From contig NC_092051.1 in assembly GCF_003086295.3 (NCBI RefSeq), forward strand, positions 11,524,810 to 11,588,809: a stretch of DNA of 64,000 nucleotides, given 5' to 3'. Origin of the DNA: Arachis hypogaea. Its lineage: Eukaryota > Streptophyta > Magnoliopsida > Fabales > Fabaceae. Under the pieces are notes generated by a model. The model was not told the origin of the DNA, searched no databases, and saw nothing but the letters and a program-made list of their open reading frames with translations. Positions 47,546 through 59,282 of the stretch are shown here, piece by piece. Position 1 is the first letter of the stretch. The number at the start of each line of letters is the position of its first letter. The translations under genes were made by a program, and so were the position numbers.

Positions 47546-49218
47546 TATACACACAGAAGAAGGAAAAAAGAAAAGAGAAGAGAGAGAGAAACAGAAGAAG
47601 GAGAGGAATGGAGAAAGACGGTGCCGATGGGCGTCACTGGCACCGTCGCCATCGTCGTTGCCGTAAGGGAGAGAGAGAAAGCGTCATTGAGAGAGAGAGA
47701 GCGAGCAGCCGTGGGAAGCGTCATCACTGACAGATTTTCAAATAAGACAAATTATAACTATTTTAGCTCCCTTTTTCTTTTTGTTACCAAATATTTCCAT
47801 CGTGAAATTTTCAAAATTTTTGCTGAATTTTTCTTTCAAAGTTGCAAATTTAGAGAAGAAAATCCAATAAATGGATATAAAATCAAAAGCATTGGAACAA
47901 AAAATTAATGGTTACTTATTACATATCAAAGAAAAAAGAGATATTTATTCTATAGATTTTACGATACAATTTTCCAAAGCCACAAATTTTATTTATATTA
48001 CTTGACATATGATAAATTATTTTAGTTTAACTATAACTAAATATATCTTGGAAGCCTTTTCCGTAGAGAAAAAAACACTCTTGATAAATAACTATAACTA
48101 AATATATCTTGGATATCCTATATGTTAAAACAAGTCTCCCAGTACAAAAATAATCAATAATATCAAAGATACAAACAAAACGCTAGCACCTATTGGCAAA
48201 AGAAAAGAAGAAAAAAAATGCTCACTTCTGTAGTATCACATCAGACTTTGAAAGGAGCTGAAATGCTCTGTTGGAATTGTTTAAGGCAGAGCACGATCTC
48301 TTGACTGACATGATTTTAGATATTAACAAATAACATGATTAACAAGCATTATCAGAACAAATAAAGGATTTTAGAAACAAACTGCAAACCATTATCAGAA
48401 TAGATAATTTTAGATATTAACAAGCAACATGATTTATTTTAGCCTTCTCCTTCCTCCCTTCATAGTGAGGCAAGAAAACTTGTCTGCAAAAGAATTATGC
48501 ACTTTTACATACATATGTAAACTATCATGCATCCAATAATATGTTTCTTCAATTTGTAGCTAGCATTAATAAACTTATCCAATCTTTGATCAGTTTTTCA
48601 AAACTTGTTACTTTTCTATATTCTCTACCTAATTTAATGGTTCACTTGAGAAATTCAACAAAATTTCAAAAGGTAAAAAGAAAAAAGAACAAGAACAATA
48701 AGCGGCTTAATTGAGATTATAGTAGGAACCAACACAAGCAGGAATGGCAGTCATATTCTATTAGAGTATTAGGTGAATTTGGTATGCGTGAGATCCACTT
48801 CTTATTATGAACAATATCATTTCACACTAGCACGACCCAATATGTTATATGATTAACGACTTGCACTAAAAGCAACAAGAAACCAAAGACATCTACTTGT
48901 TCAGTGACATCAATTAGGCCTATATATGTTGGGATTATGTAATGGATTTACCAACTTTAAATTCGAGCAAATTTTTATCAAACCTACACAGAGCATAAAA
49001 ACCAAAACCTACTACTCCCTAAATGCACGCTGGTTAGGCACATGTTGTTTTTCAAACACAAAACAAATTGACTTTCCTCATCAGGGGGCCAAGATTCTTA
49101 GGCGATGAAAGCATTAGTAGTAATAAAGATGTTTTGTTTTCTAAACGATTTCTGCTTATGTGACTGGATACGGATGGTTTATTATTAGTTTATTACTCTA
49201 TTATTAGCAGAGCCAAAG
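47546..49218. other. No supported gene
   Basis: 47550-47730 is purine-rich (GAGAGAGA) and moderately GC-rich, like a gene leader, perhaps that of the locus split by hAT transposon 3 (the same style appears at 45235-45280). The remainder is AT-rich with only chance frames. Confidence 0.4.
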
Positions 49219-49512
49219 CTAATGATTTAATGGACAGAGCAACTTTGTTACCTTCTCGTCACAAGCATGGCAGACGATGAGCACGATGAGGGATGGTGGA
49301 AAAAGACCGATTGAGCAAGATGAGGGGTTATAGGCCGCGACGACTCGAAAACTATCCCAACGAAGCTCGCGACCGGCGATTGAGGTGCGGGCGTGGAGCA
49401 GGACGAACAGAAGAATATCTCCGGCGTCAGAAGTCCAACGGCGGCGGTCGCGGTGGAGGAAGCTAGGGTTTCCCTCCAGAGATGCTTGTTCTTCTCTGAG
49501 CAACTGGGCATG
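49219..49512 (-). other. Exon-like open frame preceding the tandem array
   Basis: From ATG at 49512 the minus strand encodes 87 residues rich in Ser, Ala and Pro (MPSCSEKNKHLWRE at the start). An exon-end-like AGAAG/GTAACA occurs near 49250. GC content is well above the surroundings. No domain is recognised. The same ATG neighbourhood is repeated in each unit of the array to its right, but there the coding part is replaced. It may be a first exon or a gene fragment. Confidence 0.3.
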
Positions 49513-52405
49513 GTGAGAGGAGGAGAGAGAACTAAAGACCCAACCCAACCTGTTTCAATCATTTTTGTTTTCTGAAACTACTTCCAAGGACCAATAAGGC
49601 CAACCCATGAAGCTGGACTCACGGAACCCACTACAATGAAATCCCGTTCTTTGTTCAACACACTGACTCGGCTCAGCGAACCCTTCCCATGAGCTCCCAT
49701 GTTTTGTTCAGAGCCTGCTCCATCCTACAAAATCAAGCAACACATGTGGGAAGGAGATGTAGGTAGAGAGAATATCTGTATAAATATGAAAATTGATCTG
49801 TACAGTAGATTAACCCATAAAAAAATTAGAGTACTCAAGGAGTACCTAATTAATAAAGTAAAATACTAACTAATTTTACATAATTACATATACTAATTTT
49901 ATAATACTATTATTAATATATAGTCTCATTAATTATGTTGGGTTGATCTAGTGGCTAATTCACTAATCACTAATCCGCTTAAGCAAGTGTGAGAATTCAA
50001 ATTTCGCCTTGTGCATGTAACAATTCATTGGCTAATAATCACAAACACATTGACATTTCTCCTACTCTGTTATTGCTTCCACCCACACAGTACTGCGGAC
50101 GTCCGCCTCGCCAGTCGTGAGATAGCCGGCATTTCAAGTTGGTCGTCCAAAACACCTGTTTTGAAAAAAAAGTAAGAATAATGAGAATAATAATAACAAT
50201 AAACCGGTGGTACTTCTCTGAGCAACTGGTCATGGTGAGAGGAGGAGAGAGAACTGAAGACCCAACCCAACCTATTTCAATCATTTTTGTTTTCTGAAAC
50301 TACTTCTAACGAGCAATAAGGCCCAACCCATAAAGCTGGACTCACGGAACCCACTACAATGAAATCCCGTTCTTTGTTCAACACACTGGCTCGGTTCAGC
50401 GAACCCTTCCCATGAGCTCCCATGTTTTGCTCAGAGCCTGTTCCATCCTACAAAATCAAGCAACACATGTGGGAAGGAGATGTAGGTAGAGAGAATATTT
50501 GTATATCTGTATGGAAACTGATCTGTACAGTAGATTGACCCATAAATAAATTAGAGTACTCAAGGAGTACCTAATTAATAAAGTAAATTACTAACTAAAT
50601 TTATATAATTACATATACTAATTTTATAATACTATTGTTAATATATAGTCTCATTAATTAAGTTGGGTTGATCTAGTGGCTAATTCACTAATCACTAATC
50701 CGCTTAAGCAAGTGTGAGAATTCAAATTTTGCCTTGTGCATGCAACAATTCATTGGCTAATAATCACAAACACATTGACATTTCTCATACTCTATTATTG
50801 CTTCCACCCGCACACTACCGCGGACGTCCGCCTTGCCAGCCGCGACATAGCCAGTATTTCAGGTTGGTCGTCCAAAACACCTGTTTTGAAAAAAAGTAAG
50901 AATAATGAGAATAATAATAACAATAATTCGGTCGTTCTTCTTTGAGCAACTGAGCAACTGGTCATGGTGAGAGGAGGAGAGAGAACTGAAGACCCAACCC
51001 AACCTATTTCAATCATTTTTGTTTTTTGAAACTACTTCCAACGACCAATAATGCCCAACCCATGAAGCTGGACTCACAGAACCCACTACAATGAAATCTC
51101 GTTCTTTGTTCAACCCACTGACTCGGCTCGACTCAGCGAACCCTTCCTATGAGCTTCCATGTTTTTCTCAGAGCTCAGAGCTTGCTCTATTCTACAAAAT
51201 CAAGCAACACATGTGGGAAGAAGATGTAGGTAGAGAGAATATTTGTATATCTGTATGAAAATTGATCTGTACAGTAGATTGACCCATAAATAAATTAGAG
51301 TACTCAAGGAGTACCTAATTAATAAAGTAAATTACTAACTAAATTTACATAATTACATATACTAATTTTATAATACTATTGTTAATATATAGTCTCAATA
51401 ATTAAGTTGGGTTGATCTAGTGGCTAATTCACTAATCACTAATCCGCTTAAGCAAGTGTGAGAATTCAAATTTCGCCTTGTGCATACAACAATTCATTAG
51501 CTAATAATCACAAACACATTGACATTTCTCCTACTCTATTATTGCTTCCACCCGCACACTACCGCGGACGTCCGCCTTGCCAGCCGCGACATAGCCAGTA
51601 TTTCAGGTTGGTCGTCCAAAACACCTGTTTTGAAAAAAAGTAAGAATAATGAGAATAATAATAACAATAATTCGGTCGTTCTTCTCTGAGCAACTGAGCA
51701 ACTGGTCATGGTGAGAGGAGGAGAGAGAACTGAAGACCCAACCCAACCTGTTTCAATCATTTTTGTTTTTTGAAACTACTTCCAACGAGCAATAAGGCCC
51801 AACCCATAAAGCTGGACTCACGGAACCCACTACAATGAAATCCCGTTCTTTGTTCAACACACTGGCTCGGCTCAGCGAACCCTTCCCATGAGCTCCCATG
51901 TTTTGCTCAGAGCCTGCTCCATCCTACAAAATCAAGCAACACATGTGGAAAGGAGATGTAGGTAGAGAGAATATATGTATAGATATGGAAATTGATCTGT
52001 ACAATAGATTGACCCATAAATAAATTAGAGTACTCAAGGAGTGCCTAATTAATAAAGTAAAATACTAACTAATTTTACATAATTACATATACTAATTTTA
52101 TAATACTATTATTAATATATAGTCTCATTAATTAAGTTGGGTTGATCTAGTGGCTAATTCACTAATCACTAATCCGCTTAAGCAAGTGTGAGAATTCAAA
52201 TTTCGCCTTGTGCATGCAACAATTCATTAGCTAATAATCACAAACACATTGACATTTCTCCTACTCTGTTATTACTTCCACCCGCATAGTACCGCTGACG
52301 TCCGCCTCGCCAGCGGCGACATAGCCGGCATTTCAGGTTGGTCGTCCAAAATACCTGTTTTAAAAAAAATAAGAATAATGAGAATAATAATAACAATAAA
52401 TCGGT
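49496..52405. repeat. Tandem array of four units of about 730 bp
   Basis: Direct repeats begin near 49501, 50221, 50951 and 51696 and are about 90-95% alike by eye. Shared landmarks recur at regular spacing: GGAACCCACTACAATGAAAT at 49624, 50347, 51079 and 51823; GCTTAAGCAAGTGTGAGAAT near 49977, 50702, 51446 and 52178; GGTTGGTCGTCCAAAA near 50140, 50862, 51607 and 52337. Units 3 and 4 share a short duplication, GAGCAACTGAGCAACTGG. Each unit carries the minus-strand ATG context of the ORF at 49512. Diverged partial copies lie at 52563-52745 and 52864-53050. Confidence 0.92.
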
Positions 52406-53249
52406 TATCACTAACCAGCCGAACATATAAGCATAATAATAATCAAAATAATAAGAATCAATATCAATAATTAAAAAAAATAATAAGAATAACAACTAAA
52501 TCCCCTAATTGGGAAAATAAAAAGAATAAAAAATAAAAAAATAAAAACAAAATAATAAATATAGTTAAGGATAAAATTATATGTTTTTATTATTAATTTA
52601 TTATTATCATCTATATATATACACTTATATAAATTAGAGTACTTAAAGAATACCTAATTAATAAAGTAAAATATTAATTAAATTTACATAATTATATATA
52701 CTAATTTATAATTATATTATTAATTTTGTCTTGTACATACAATAATTTATTGACTAACGATAAATTTTTAAATAAAGTTTAACAATGTAATTATTCTAAA
52801 TATACTTCAAGATTTTTTGCAAACACCTTCGAAAAAAAATTTTGAAAAAAAAAAGAAAGAGAGATATTTAAGAATAAAATCACATGTTTTTATTATTAAT
52901 TTATTATCATCATCTATATATATATATATCTATATACCTATATAAATTAGAGTATTTAAAGAATACTTAATTAATAAAATAAAATACTAATTAAATTTAC
53001 ATAATTACATATACTAACTTATAATATTATTATTAATATCTAGCTTCAATTATAGTATACGTGTAAATAAAAATGTCAATTTCAGAGAGATGATACCTCT
53101 CCTTAGAATTAGGAAGTGACTCCATTGACAAGGCAGAACTTAAAGAGCCGATCAAGAAGACAAGATAATGCAAACTATAGACATGGACATTCACACACAA
53201 CTACATTGTTCAGTTGTTCCGTATCTAATCCTTCACGTTAGAATTCATA
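52406..53249. repeat. Diverged partial copies of the array's AT-rich segment
   Basis: Two stretches (52563-52745, 52864-53050) contain TATAAATTAGAGTA, ACCTAATTAATAAAGTAAAAT-like text and ACATAATTA(C/T)ATATACTAA in the order found in the 730 bp unit. No coding sequence is present. Confidence 0.65.
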
Positions 53250-54135
53250 TATTTAGTATACTATAATTGAAGAGGTAGTGGAAATAGAAGATGTTGAAGA
53301 GGAAGAGGACATACAGAACATGGCTGAAAAAGAAGCTCAATCACAGGAAGAAGAACCAAAGGGCGTAAACACTGCAAAGAATGCTACTCCTATTTCATTT
53401 CCACAACTTGCAAGAAAGCCCAGGAAGCAGCTGGAACCTGATCCCAAAATAGTAGAAATATTCAAAAAAATTGAGGTAACTGTTCCCCTTTTTGATGTTA
53501 TTCAACAGGTACTTAAATATGCAAAGTTTCTAAAAGATTTATGTATACATAAAGACAAAATTAATGAATTAGAAACTATTCCTTTAGGAAGTTCCATATC
53601 TGTTTTAATGGGAGGTTTACCTGAAAAGTGTAGTGACCCAGGTCCATGTATAGTTAATTGTACTATTTGTGGTGTGATATTTTCTGACTGCATGTATGAT
53701 TTAGGAGCATGTGTGAGTATAATGCCTTTGTCTATATATGATATTTTGAGGCTCCCTCCCTTAAAAAGGTCGGCAGCTCGTTTTGTGTTAGCAGATAAAA
53801 GCATTATTACAGTGGCTGGAGTTGCTGAAGATGTATTAGTGGGCATTAAGGGGCTCACATTTTTCATTGATTTTTATATCCTGGAGATGACCCAAAATAA
53901 CTCAGAGAAGCCATTATCAATCTTACTAGGAAGACCGTTCTTAAAGACCTCAAAGTTCAAATTAGATGCTTTTTCAGGAACATACTCTTTTGAAATAGAT
54001 GGCCGAGTAGTAAGCTTCAATCTGAATGGAACTATGAAGTATCCTCCGGAGGATCATTTTATCCTCCAGTGTGACATCATAGATGAAACCGTGACTGAAG
54101 TTCACCAGGAGAAATTTGAAGAGAACCTCAAATAA
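53250..54135 (+). pseudogene. Athila-like retroelement fragment: gag end and aspartic protease
   Basis: A 285-codon open frame with no genuine start. Residues 1-30 are acidic, 45-115 carry gag C-terminal type text (LEPDPKIVEIFKKIEV), and the rest is a retropepsin-like domain. D141-Leu-Gly-Ala is the active-site motif in the form usual for Athila-type elements, followed by MPLSIYDIL. Flap and core motifs are VLADKSIITVAGV and ILLGRPFLKTS near the end. It stops at TAA 54133-54135, before any reverse transcriptase. It shows no internal stops, so the truncation is recent or the short piece escaped mutation by chance. Confidence 0.85.
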
Positions 54136-54214
54136 CATTAATTAAGAGAATTATCTGTGATATAGAAAAGTTCATAAATTAAATTGAGAAGATAATAAAA
54201 AAGAAAATTGAACC

Positions 54215-54390
54215 TGATAAAAAGGGGCAATCATGAAAGCAAGAAAAATCCTAAATCCTAATCCTAAGAGAGAGAGGAGAGAACATCTCCCTAAAAACTA
54301 CATCTAAATCATGAATAGTGAATAATTGGAGACTCTCCTTGAATGGATGCATTCCCCCACTTCATAACCTCTGATCTGTGACAAAGACGA
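54215..54390 (-). repeat. LTR fragment of the TGATAAAC family
   Basis: On the minus strand it reads CAGAGGTTATGAAGTGGGGG, AATGCATCCATTCAAGGAGA, ATGATTTAGATGTAG and CTCTCTCTTAGGATTAGG, matching 17035-17160 in order. Only this middle part of the LTR remains. Confidence 0.75.
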
Positions 54391-54689
54391 AAATAAAAGA
54401 AGTCACATGAAACAAACATAATTGAAATAAAATGAAATAAAATCTTTCTATATTAGTGTATATTTTATTTATATCTAAAGCATTTTTTTAAAAAAAAATA
54501 TCGTTTAACATATTAATTTTAAATTAAGTTTAATTTATTTTTTTATTCATGTAAATATTAAATAATAGTATGTAATAAAAAATGCATAAATTAATTAGAT
54601 TAATTAAAAAATGTATAATATATAATAATTTGTGAGATAATAAAATTATACCATTCATGTTTAAATGTCTTTTATATCTGTTCTTGCAG
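54391..54689. other. AT-rich DNA, nothing recognised
   Basis: No reading frame or repeat boundary could be supported. Confidence 0.5.
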
Positions 54690-55115
54690 GGATACTGTGC
54701 CTGATCTATATGTTGGTATGGTTGTTCAGCAAATCCGTCTGAGCTAACGATGTCCCTGTGAACTCGAACCCGAACGTGGTACCTGCAAAAGGGACTCCGA
54801 CACTCAAGTTAATAAGAGAATAAGTTAAATGAAGAACGAGTATATAAGATCGGAGATAGATAATTTCAGAATGGGTTTTGGGGTAATCTTCTTGGGCAGA
54901 AGTGTTTGTGTCTTGTGTGTTTTCTAACTCTCTTCTTCGGATTTATAGATTTAGCGTGTAGCTTAACGGTAAGTGAAATCTGAGATTTCGGTGAGTGAGC
55001 TGGTCCGATATATTGGCGTGTAAGCTAGTTCTGAGGTTTTGGTATGTGAACAGTTAAAAAGTAACCGTTACGTCGAGATATAGCTCGGATTGGGTCGAGA
55101 TCCTTGGGTATAGTA
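54690..55115 (-). repeat. LTR fragment of a Tat-like gypsy element
   Basis: On the minus strand CTTATATACTCG (a TATA-like site) is followed by AACTTGAGTGTCGGAGTCCC, TTTTGCAGGTACCACG and the remainder to 54690. The same GTCGGAGTC...TGCAGGT(A/G) signature is present, reversed, in the LTRs of the first Tat element. No internal sequence adjoins it. Confidence 0.65.
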
Positions 55116-55409
55116 TAATATCTATATACATTTTTTCTAAATTCCTGTACTTTACAAAAACTCCATTAATAAAAAGTGTGGATTCATAATTTCTATTTGA
55201 AACTCTAATTATTTAAAAAAAAAAATTATAAGATAATATATTATTTAATATATATATATATATATGACTAAAAATATTATTGAAAAGAAATAGGTATTTA
55301 CCGTCAAAACTCTTAAACTTTTCGAATTGCAGCTATTTGAGTGATTTTGCATGTACTTAATGAACTATCGTACAAAATTTTTTCACAATGTGCATGATCA
55401 ATTTAGGTC
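55116..55409. other. AT-rich DNA, nothing recognised
   Basis: Contains a short (AT)n run near 55245-55265 and no gene. Confidence 0.5.
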
Positions 55410-55578
55410 GGAAAAGTCTAGGGGCCAGCAATTTTATTGCATTTTGGCCAGCATGTAACCAGCAGAGAAATGTGAGGCATTAGATGATATCTTACATCAA
55501 TCTCACACCATCAAATCATCATTGATGGCTAGTTGATGGCTACCAATCACAAATGTTGCTGGCCCCCTAGCATTGCTC
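55410..55578. mobile_element. Small MITE, copy 2
   Basis: 169 bp with a perfect 9 bp TSD, ATTTAGGTC, at 55401-55409 and 55579-55587. Ends: GGAAAAGTCTAGGGGCCAGC and, reversed, GAGCAATGCTAGGGGGCCAG. A 9 bp TSD points to Mutator-type mobilisation. The internal sequence matches copy 1 at 32178. Confidence 0.88.
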
Positions 55579-55587
55579 ATTTAGGTC

Positions 55588-56472
55588 CACATCTATACCA
55601 CATAAAGACAAAATAATAAAACTATTGCAATTTTTCTTAACGGATTGCATCTCATTAAATTCTAGCACAACAAAAGAATAAGACTTCCAAACTTACTAGA
55701 GATTTCTAAATTTTCTTTTTCATTTAGAATTTTAAATGTACAAAGTGTTATTATCTTAAAAAATTATTAAAATAAATTGATACCATCAATTTTAATATGA
55801 ATTATACAATTCTTACCTATTAAGTACGAGTTTTTTTTTTTTGTTGAGTATTTCTTTATACTATTCAAAGCAAAACGAATTTATTGGAATCAAGGAGTCT
55901 TTAACTGAATGAAAAATGGTATCTTTTCTGAAGTAAACCTTATGTTCATGTTCGATTAGCTTGAACCTAATATTACTTTGATATATGCTAAGATTAGTCA
56001 TAACATAAACACTTTCTTTAGAAATTTTTTTTCCAAATAGGGATACTGTTGGGATTTTTTTATTGTGCATTGTATATGAAAACCCTTGTAAAATAATATC
56101 ACAATAAAAAAATAAAAAATAGTAAATTAATTTTAAAAAAAATATATAATTCTATATTACGTCTTTATCAAGTAGAACAATTTCGATTAGAGCTTTTTGT
56201 GTATGTATTTTAAATTGTTTGACACTCCATAATCAAATTATTCTAACCTTAAATTTTTAAATTTTATGTCTAAATGTTACCTTAAGATCCTTAATAAGAT
56301 CATACCTGCAAAGAAATTAAGATAAAATAAAAGGACAAAAGAATGTAAGTAAAAAGCTAATTTACAAATTATATTTAACATTATATTAAACTCAAAGTTA
56401 GAATATAATCTAGTAGTCATGACAATTATCAAGAAAAATATAAACTTCAGATATAAAAATTTATAATCATTC
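55588..56472. other. AT-rich DNA without a gene
   Basis: Only short chance frames are present. It adjoins the broken 5' edge of the second Tat element. Confidence 0.5.
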
Positions 56473-56833
56473 AAGTCCTATGGGCATATCAGACAATTCG
56501 TCATTCAACAATGGGGGAATATCCTTTTCGACTTGCCTATGGGATGGAAGCAATGATTCCCATTGAAATTTCTGAAGAGTCACCTAGAGTTATATTTTAC
56601 AATGAAGGGTCAACACTACGATACAAAAGGAAGAGCTCGATCTCCTTCCTGAGGTCCGAAAAAGAGATCGGATAAAAAAGGAAGCCCTGAAACAAAAGAC
56701 GGCTGTAAGGTATAACCAAAAGGTAATAAAAAAAAGTTTCACCACTAACGACCTCATCCTGATTAGAAATGACATCGGAGTTCAGAAGTCGGGTGAAGGA
56801 AAGCTAGCGACGAACTGAAAAGGACCTTACAGG
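56473..56833 (+). pseudogene. Integrase C-terminal fragment, first part
   Basis: Reading through frameshifts, the plus strand encodes text ending the integrase core (FRLAYGMEAMIPIEI), then a basic helical segment (KKEALKQKTAVRYNQK) and NDLILIRNDI, parallel to FRLTYGVDAVIPVEI and the following text of the first Tat element. The hAT-type element interrupts it at 56834. Confidence 0.82.
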
Positions 56834-57230
56834 TAGGGGTGTGCAAAAAAACCGGTTTCACTGAACTGAATTGAAACTAAACTGAAACTGTTTTAAATAA
56901 ACCAGTTTTTTTCAAATAAAAAAATGAACTGAAACCATATTTTTTTATGAAAACCAGTTTATTAAAAATCAGTTTTTATGGTTCAGTTTAGTTTTAAACC
57001 AAATTAAAACTGGTTTTATTCAAACTCCAAAATTACTTTTTACATACTCTTTCTCTCTCTCCTCTCCTCTTTCTCCCCCTCCTCTCTCCCTTCTCACTCT
57101 CTCTCTCTCTCTCTCTCTCTCTCCCTTTCTCTCTCATTTTTCTCTCTCCCCTTCTCTTTCTCCTTTCCCCTTTCTCTCTCCCCTCTCCCCCCCTCTCTCC
57201 CCCTTCCTTCCCCTCTCTTCTTCTTCTTCT

Positions 57231-57274
<44 letters not shown>

Positions 57275-58164
57275 ATCTTTCTCTCCATCTTCTCTCTCTC
57301 TCTCTCTCTTTTCCCTTCTCTCTCCATCTCTCTCTCTTCCCTATCCTTCCCCTCCCTCTCTCTCTCTCTCTCTCCTTTTTTCTTTTTCTCTTTCTCTCTC
57401 GCTCCTCTCTCTCCTTTCTTCTTTCTCTCTCTCCTCCTCTCCCTCTCTTCCTCCTCTCTCTTTTCTCTTTCTCTCTTAACCTTCTCTCACTCTTTATCCC
57501 TCTTCTCTCTTTTTCTTCCTCTTCTCTCCAAAGCGAGAGATGGAAAGGAGAGAAGAGAGAGAGAGAGAAAGTGGAGATAGAAGAGGAAAGAAAGGGGTGG
57601 AGAGAGAGAAGGGAGGCGAGAAAGAAGGCAAGGAGAGAGAGAGTAGAGAAAGGGGAGAGAAGGAGAGAGAGAAGGGGGAGAGATAAGGAGGAGAGAGTAT
57701 GGAGAGAGAAGGATAAAAAGAGAAGGGAGAGAGAAAGAAAGGGGAGGGGAGAGAAAGAGAGATAGAGAGAGATGAGGGAGAGAGAGAGGGAGAGATGAAG
57801 ACAAAGAGAGGGGATGGGAAGAAAGAGGAGAAGGGGAGAGAAAGAAGGGGGGAGAGAGGGAGGGAGGGAGAGAGAGAGAGAGAGAGAGAGAGAACATAGG
57901 GATTGAAGGGAGAGAAGGATAGAGAAAGAAGGGAGAGAGAAAGAATGGGGAGGGGAGAAAGAGGGAAAGGGGAGAGAAAGAGAGATAGAGATAGAGAGAG
58001 AAGAGGAGAGAGAGAGAGAGGAAGACAAAGAGAGGGGATGGGGAGAAAGAGGAGAAGGGGAGAGAGAGAGGATTAAGAGAAGGAGAGAGAGAAGGGAGAG
58101 AAGGAGAGAGAAAGAGAGCATGGGGAGAGAAAGGGAGAGAAAGATAGAGAGGAAGAGAGGGGAT

Positions 58165-58198
<34 letters not shown>

Positions 58199-58458
58199 GG
58201 GGGAGAGAGGAGAGAGAGAGGGGGGAGAGAGAGAGTGGGTGGAGAGAGAGAGGGGATAGAGAATATAAAACTATTTTTTTATAAGTTAAAACTAGTTTCA
58301 TCCTATAAACTAGTTTAAACTGGTGGAATATATTGTAAACTAGTTTAAAACCAATTTCTTATGTGATAAAGCAGTTTGGTTCAATTTCTAAACTATTTAA
58401 AATGGTTTACTGCAGTTTCAGTTCAGTTTATGAAAAAACTGAACTATGCACACCCCTA
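56834..58458. mobile_element. hAT-type non-autonomous element 4 with a pyrimidine/purine core
   Basis: 1625 bp with perfect 8 bp TSD CTTACAGG at 56826-56833 and 58459-58466. Ends: TAGGGGTGTGCAAAAAAACC and, reversed, TAGGGGTGTGCATAGTTCAG. Subterminal AAACTGGTTT and AACTGAAA words recur. The core (57050-58260) is microsatellite only. The long open frames seen across it, up to 342 codons of Ser/Leu repeats or Glu/Arg repeats, are repeat artefacts. Confidence 0.93.
57050..58260. repeat. (CT)n block followed by (GA)n block
   Basis: About 480 bp almost purely pyrimidine (57050-57528), then about 720 bp almost purely purine (57532-58260), switching near 57530 at CTCCAAAGCGAGAG. Because the two halves are complementary in type, the segment is an imperfect giant inverted repeat. 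Confidence 0.95.
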
Positions 58459-58560
58459 CTTACAGGATAGTTGAGGTCCTTGGTAAAGATCACTACAAAG
58501 TGTCCGACCTCCAAGAAAGCGAGCTCCCGAGGTCTTAGCATGCTTGTAACCTGAAGAAGT
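58459..58560 (+). pseudogene. Integrase C-terminal fragment, second part
   Basis: Directly after the TSD the frame reads RIVEVLGKDHYKVSDL, the C-terminal segment expected after the part at 56833. Removing the hAT-type element and one TSD copy joins the two pieces in order. There is no chromodomain. Confidence 0.8.
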
Positions 58561-59282
58561 ACTACCATTAGAAAGCAGGCCTTGCTCCCTGGTGTACTCT
58601 TTTTTCCAGCCTTAAGGATTTTTTTCCAAGAGGGTTTTTTTTCTAAAGGGGGCTTTTAACGAGTCACCAAAGTAAGGGGCTAAGGGTAGCCAAGCCCTTA
58701 GTAAATAGGCTTATGTAAAGAAATTTCTCACTTATCAATAAAATTCCTATTTTGCTTTCAAAGTTTTCTATTAAAAATGCATTAATTTATGCTCGATAAA
58801 CCGCAAAAATTATTGCACAACCTAAAAGGGTCGGAAAGATGAAGCGATGAGGTACAAATTAATGTAAGAAGTTATAAAAATAACTCGTGAGAACTGACTT
58901 CAATTATAAGTCGTATAAAAAATGAACTGTATAAGTAACTTAATAAAGTCTGACTACACGAAGTCGGAGCTCGAAAAGAAAACTTGTAAATATCTCTCTT
59001 ATACAAGACAGCAACACAAAAGCTACTAAGATATACAAAACCAATCTTTTCTAAAGAAATAAAGTGGAAAAGATTGAGAGAAAGCTTCAAAAATAATTGA
59101 ATACGAAAAGTTGTTAAAAGATACAACTAAATAAAGTGTTCAAAAACTAAATAGCTATTACAAAAATAGGAAATCGTCTAAAGACCCACAAACCGGCCAT
59201 CATAAAAAACAACAAAATAGAAAAACTAAGACTCAGGGCCAATAAGAGGGTTTAGGTCCCCACCGGCTTCCACATCGTCACC
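58561..59282. other. Spacer between pol and the antisense gene in the second Tat element
   Basis: Non-coding. 58580-58650 has the words TTTTTTCCA, AAGAGGGTTTTTT and AAAGGGGGC, a T-rich and G-rich tract that follows pol in this group. Confidence 0.5.

Noticed and set aside
57273..58301. 342-codon minus-strand open frame made of Ser and Leu with an Arg/Glu tail
   Set aside because: It reads across the (CT)n/(GA)n microsatellite core of a hAT-type element. The length comes from the lack of stop codons in such repeats.
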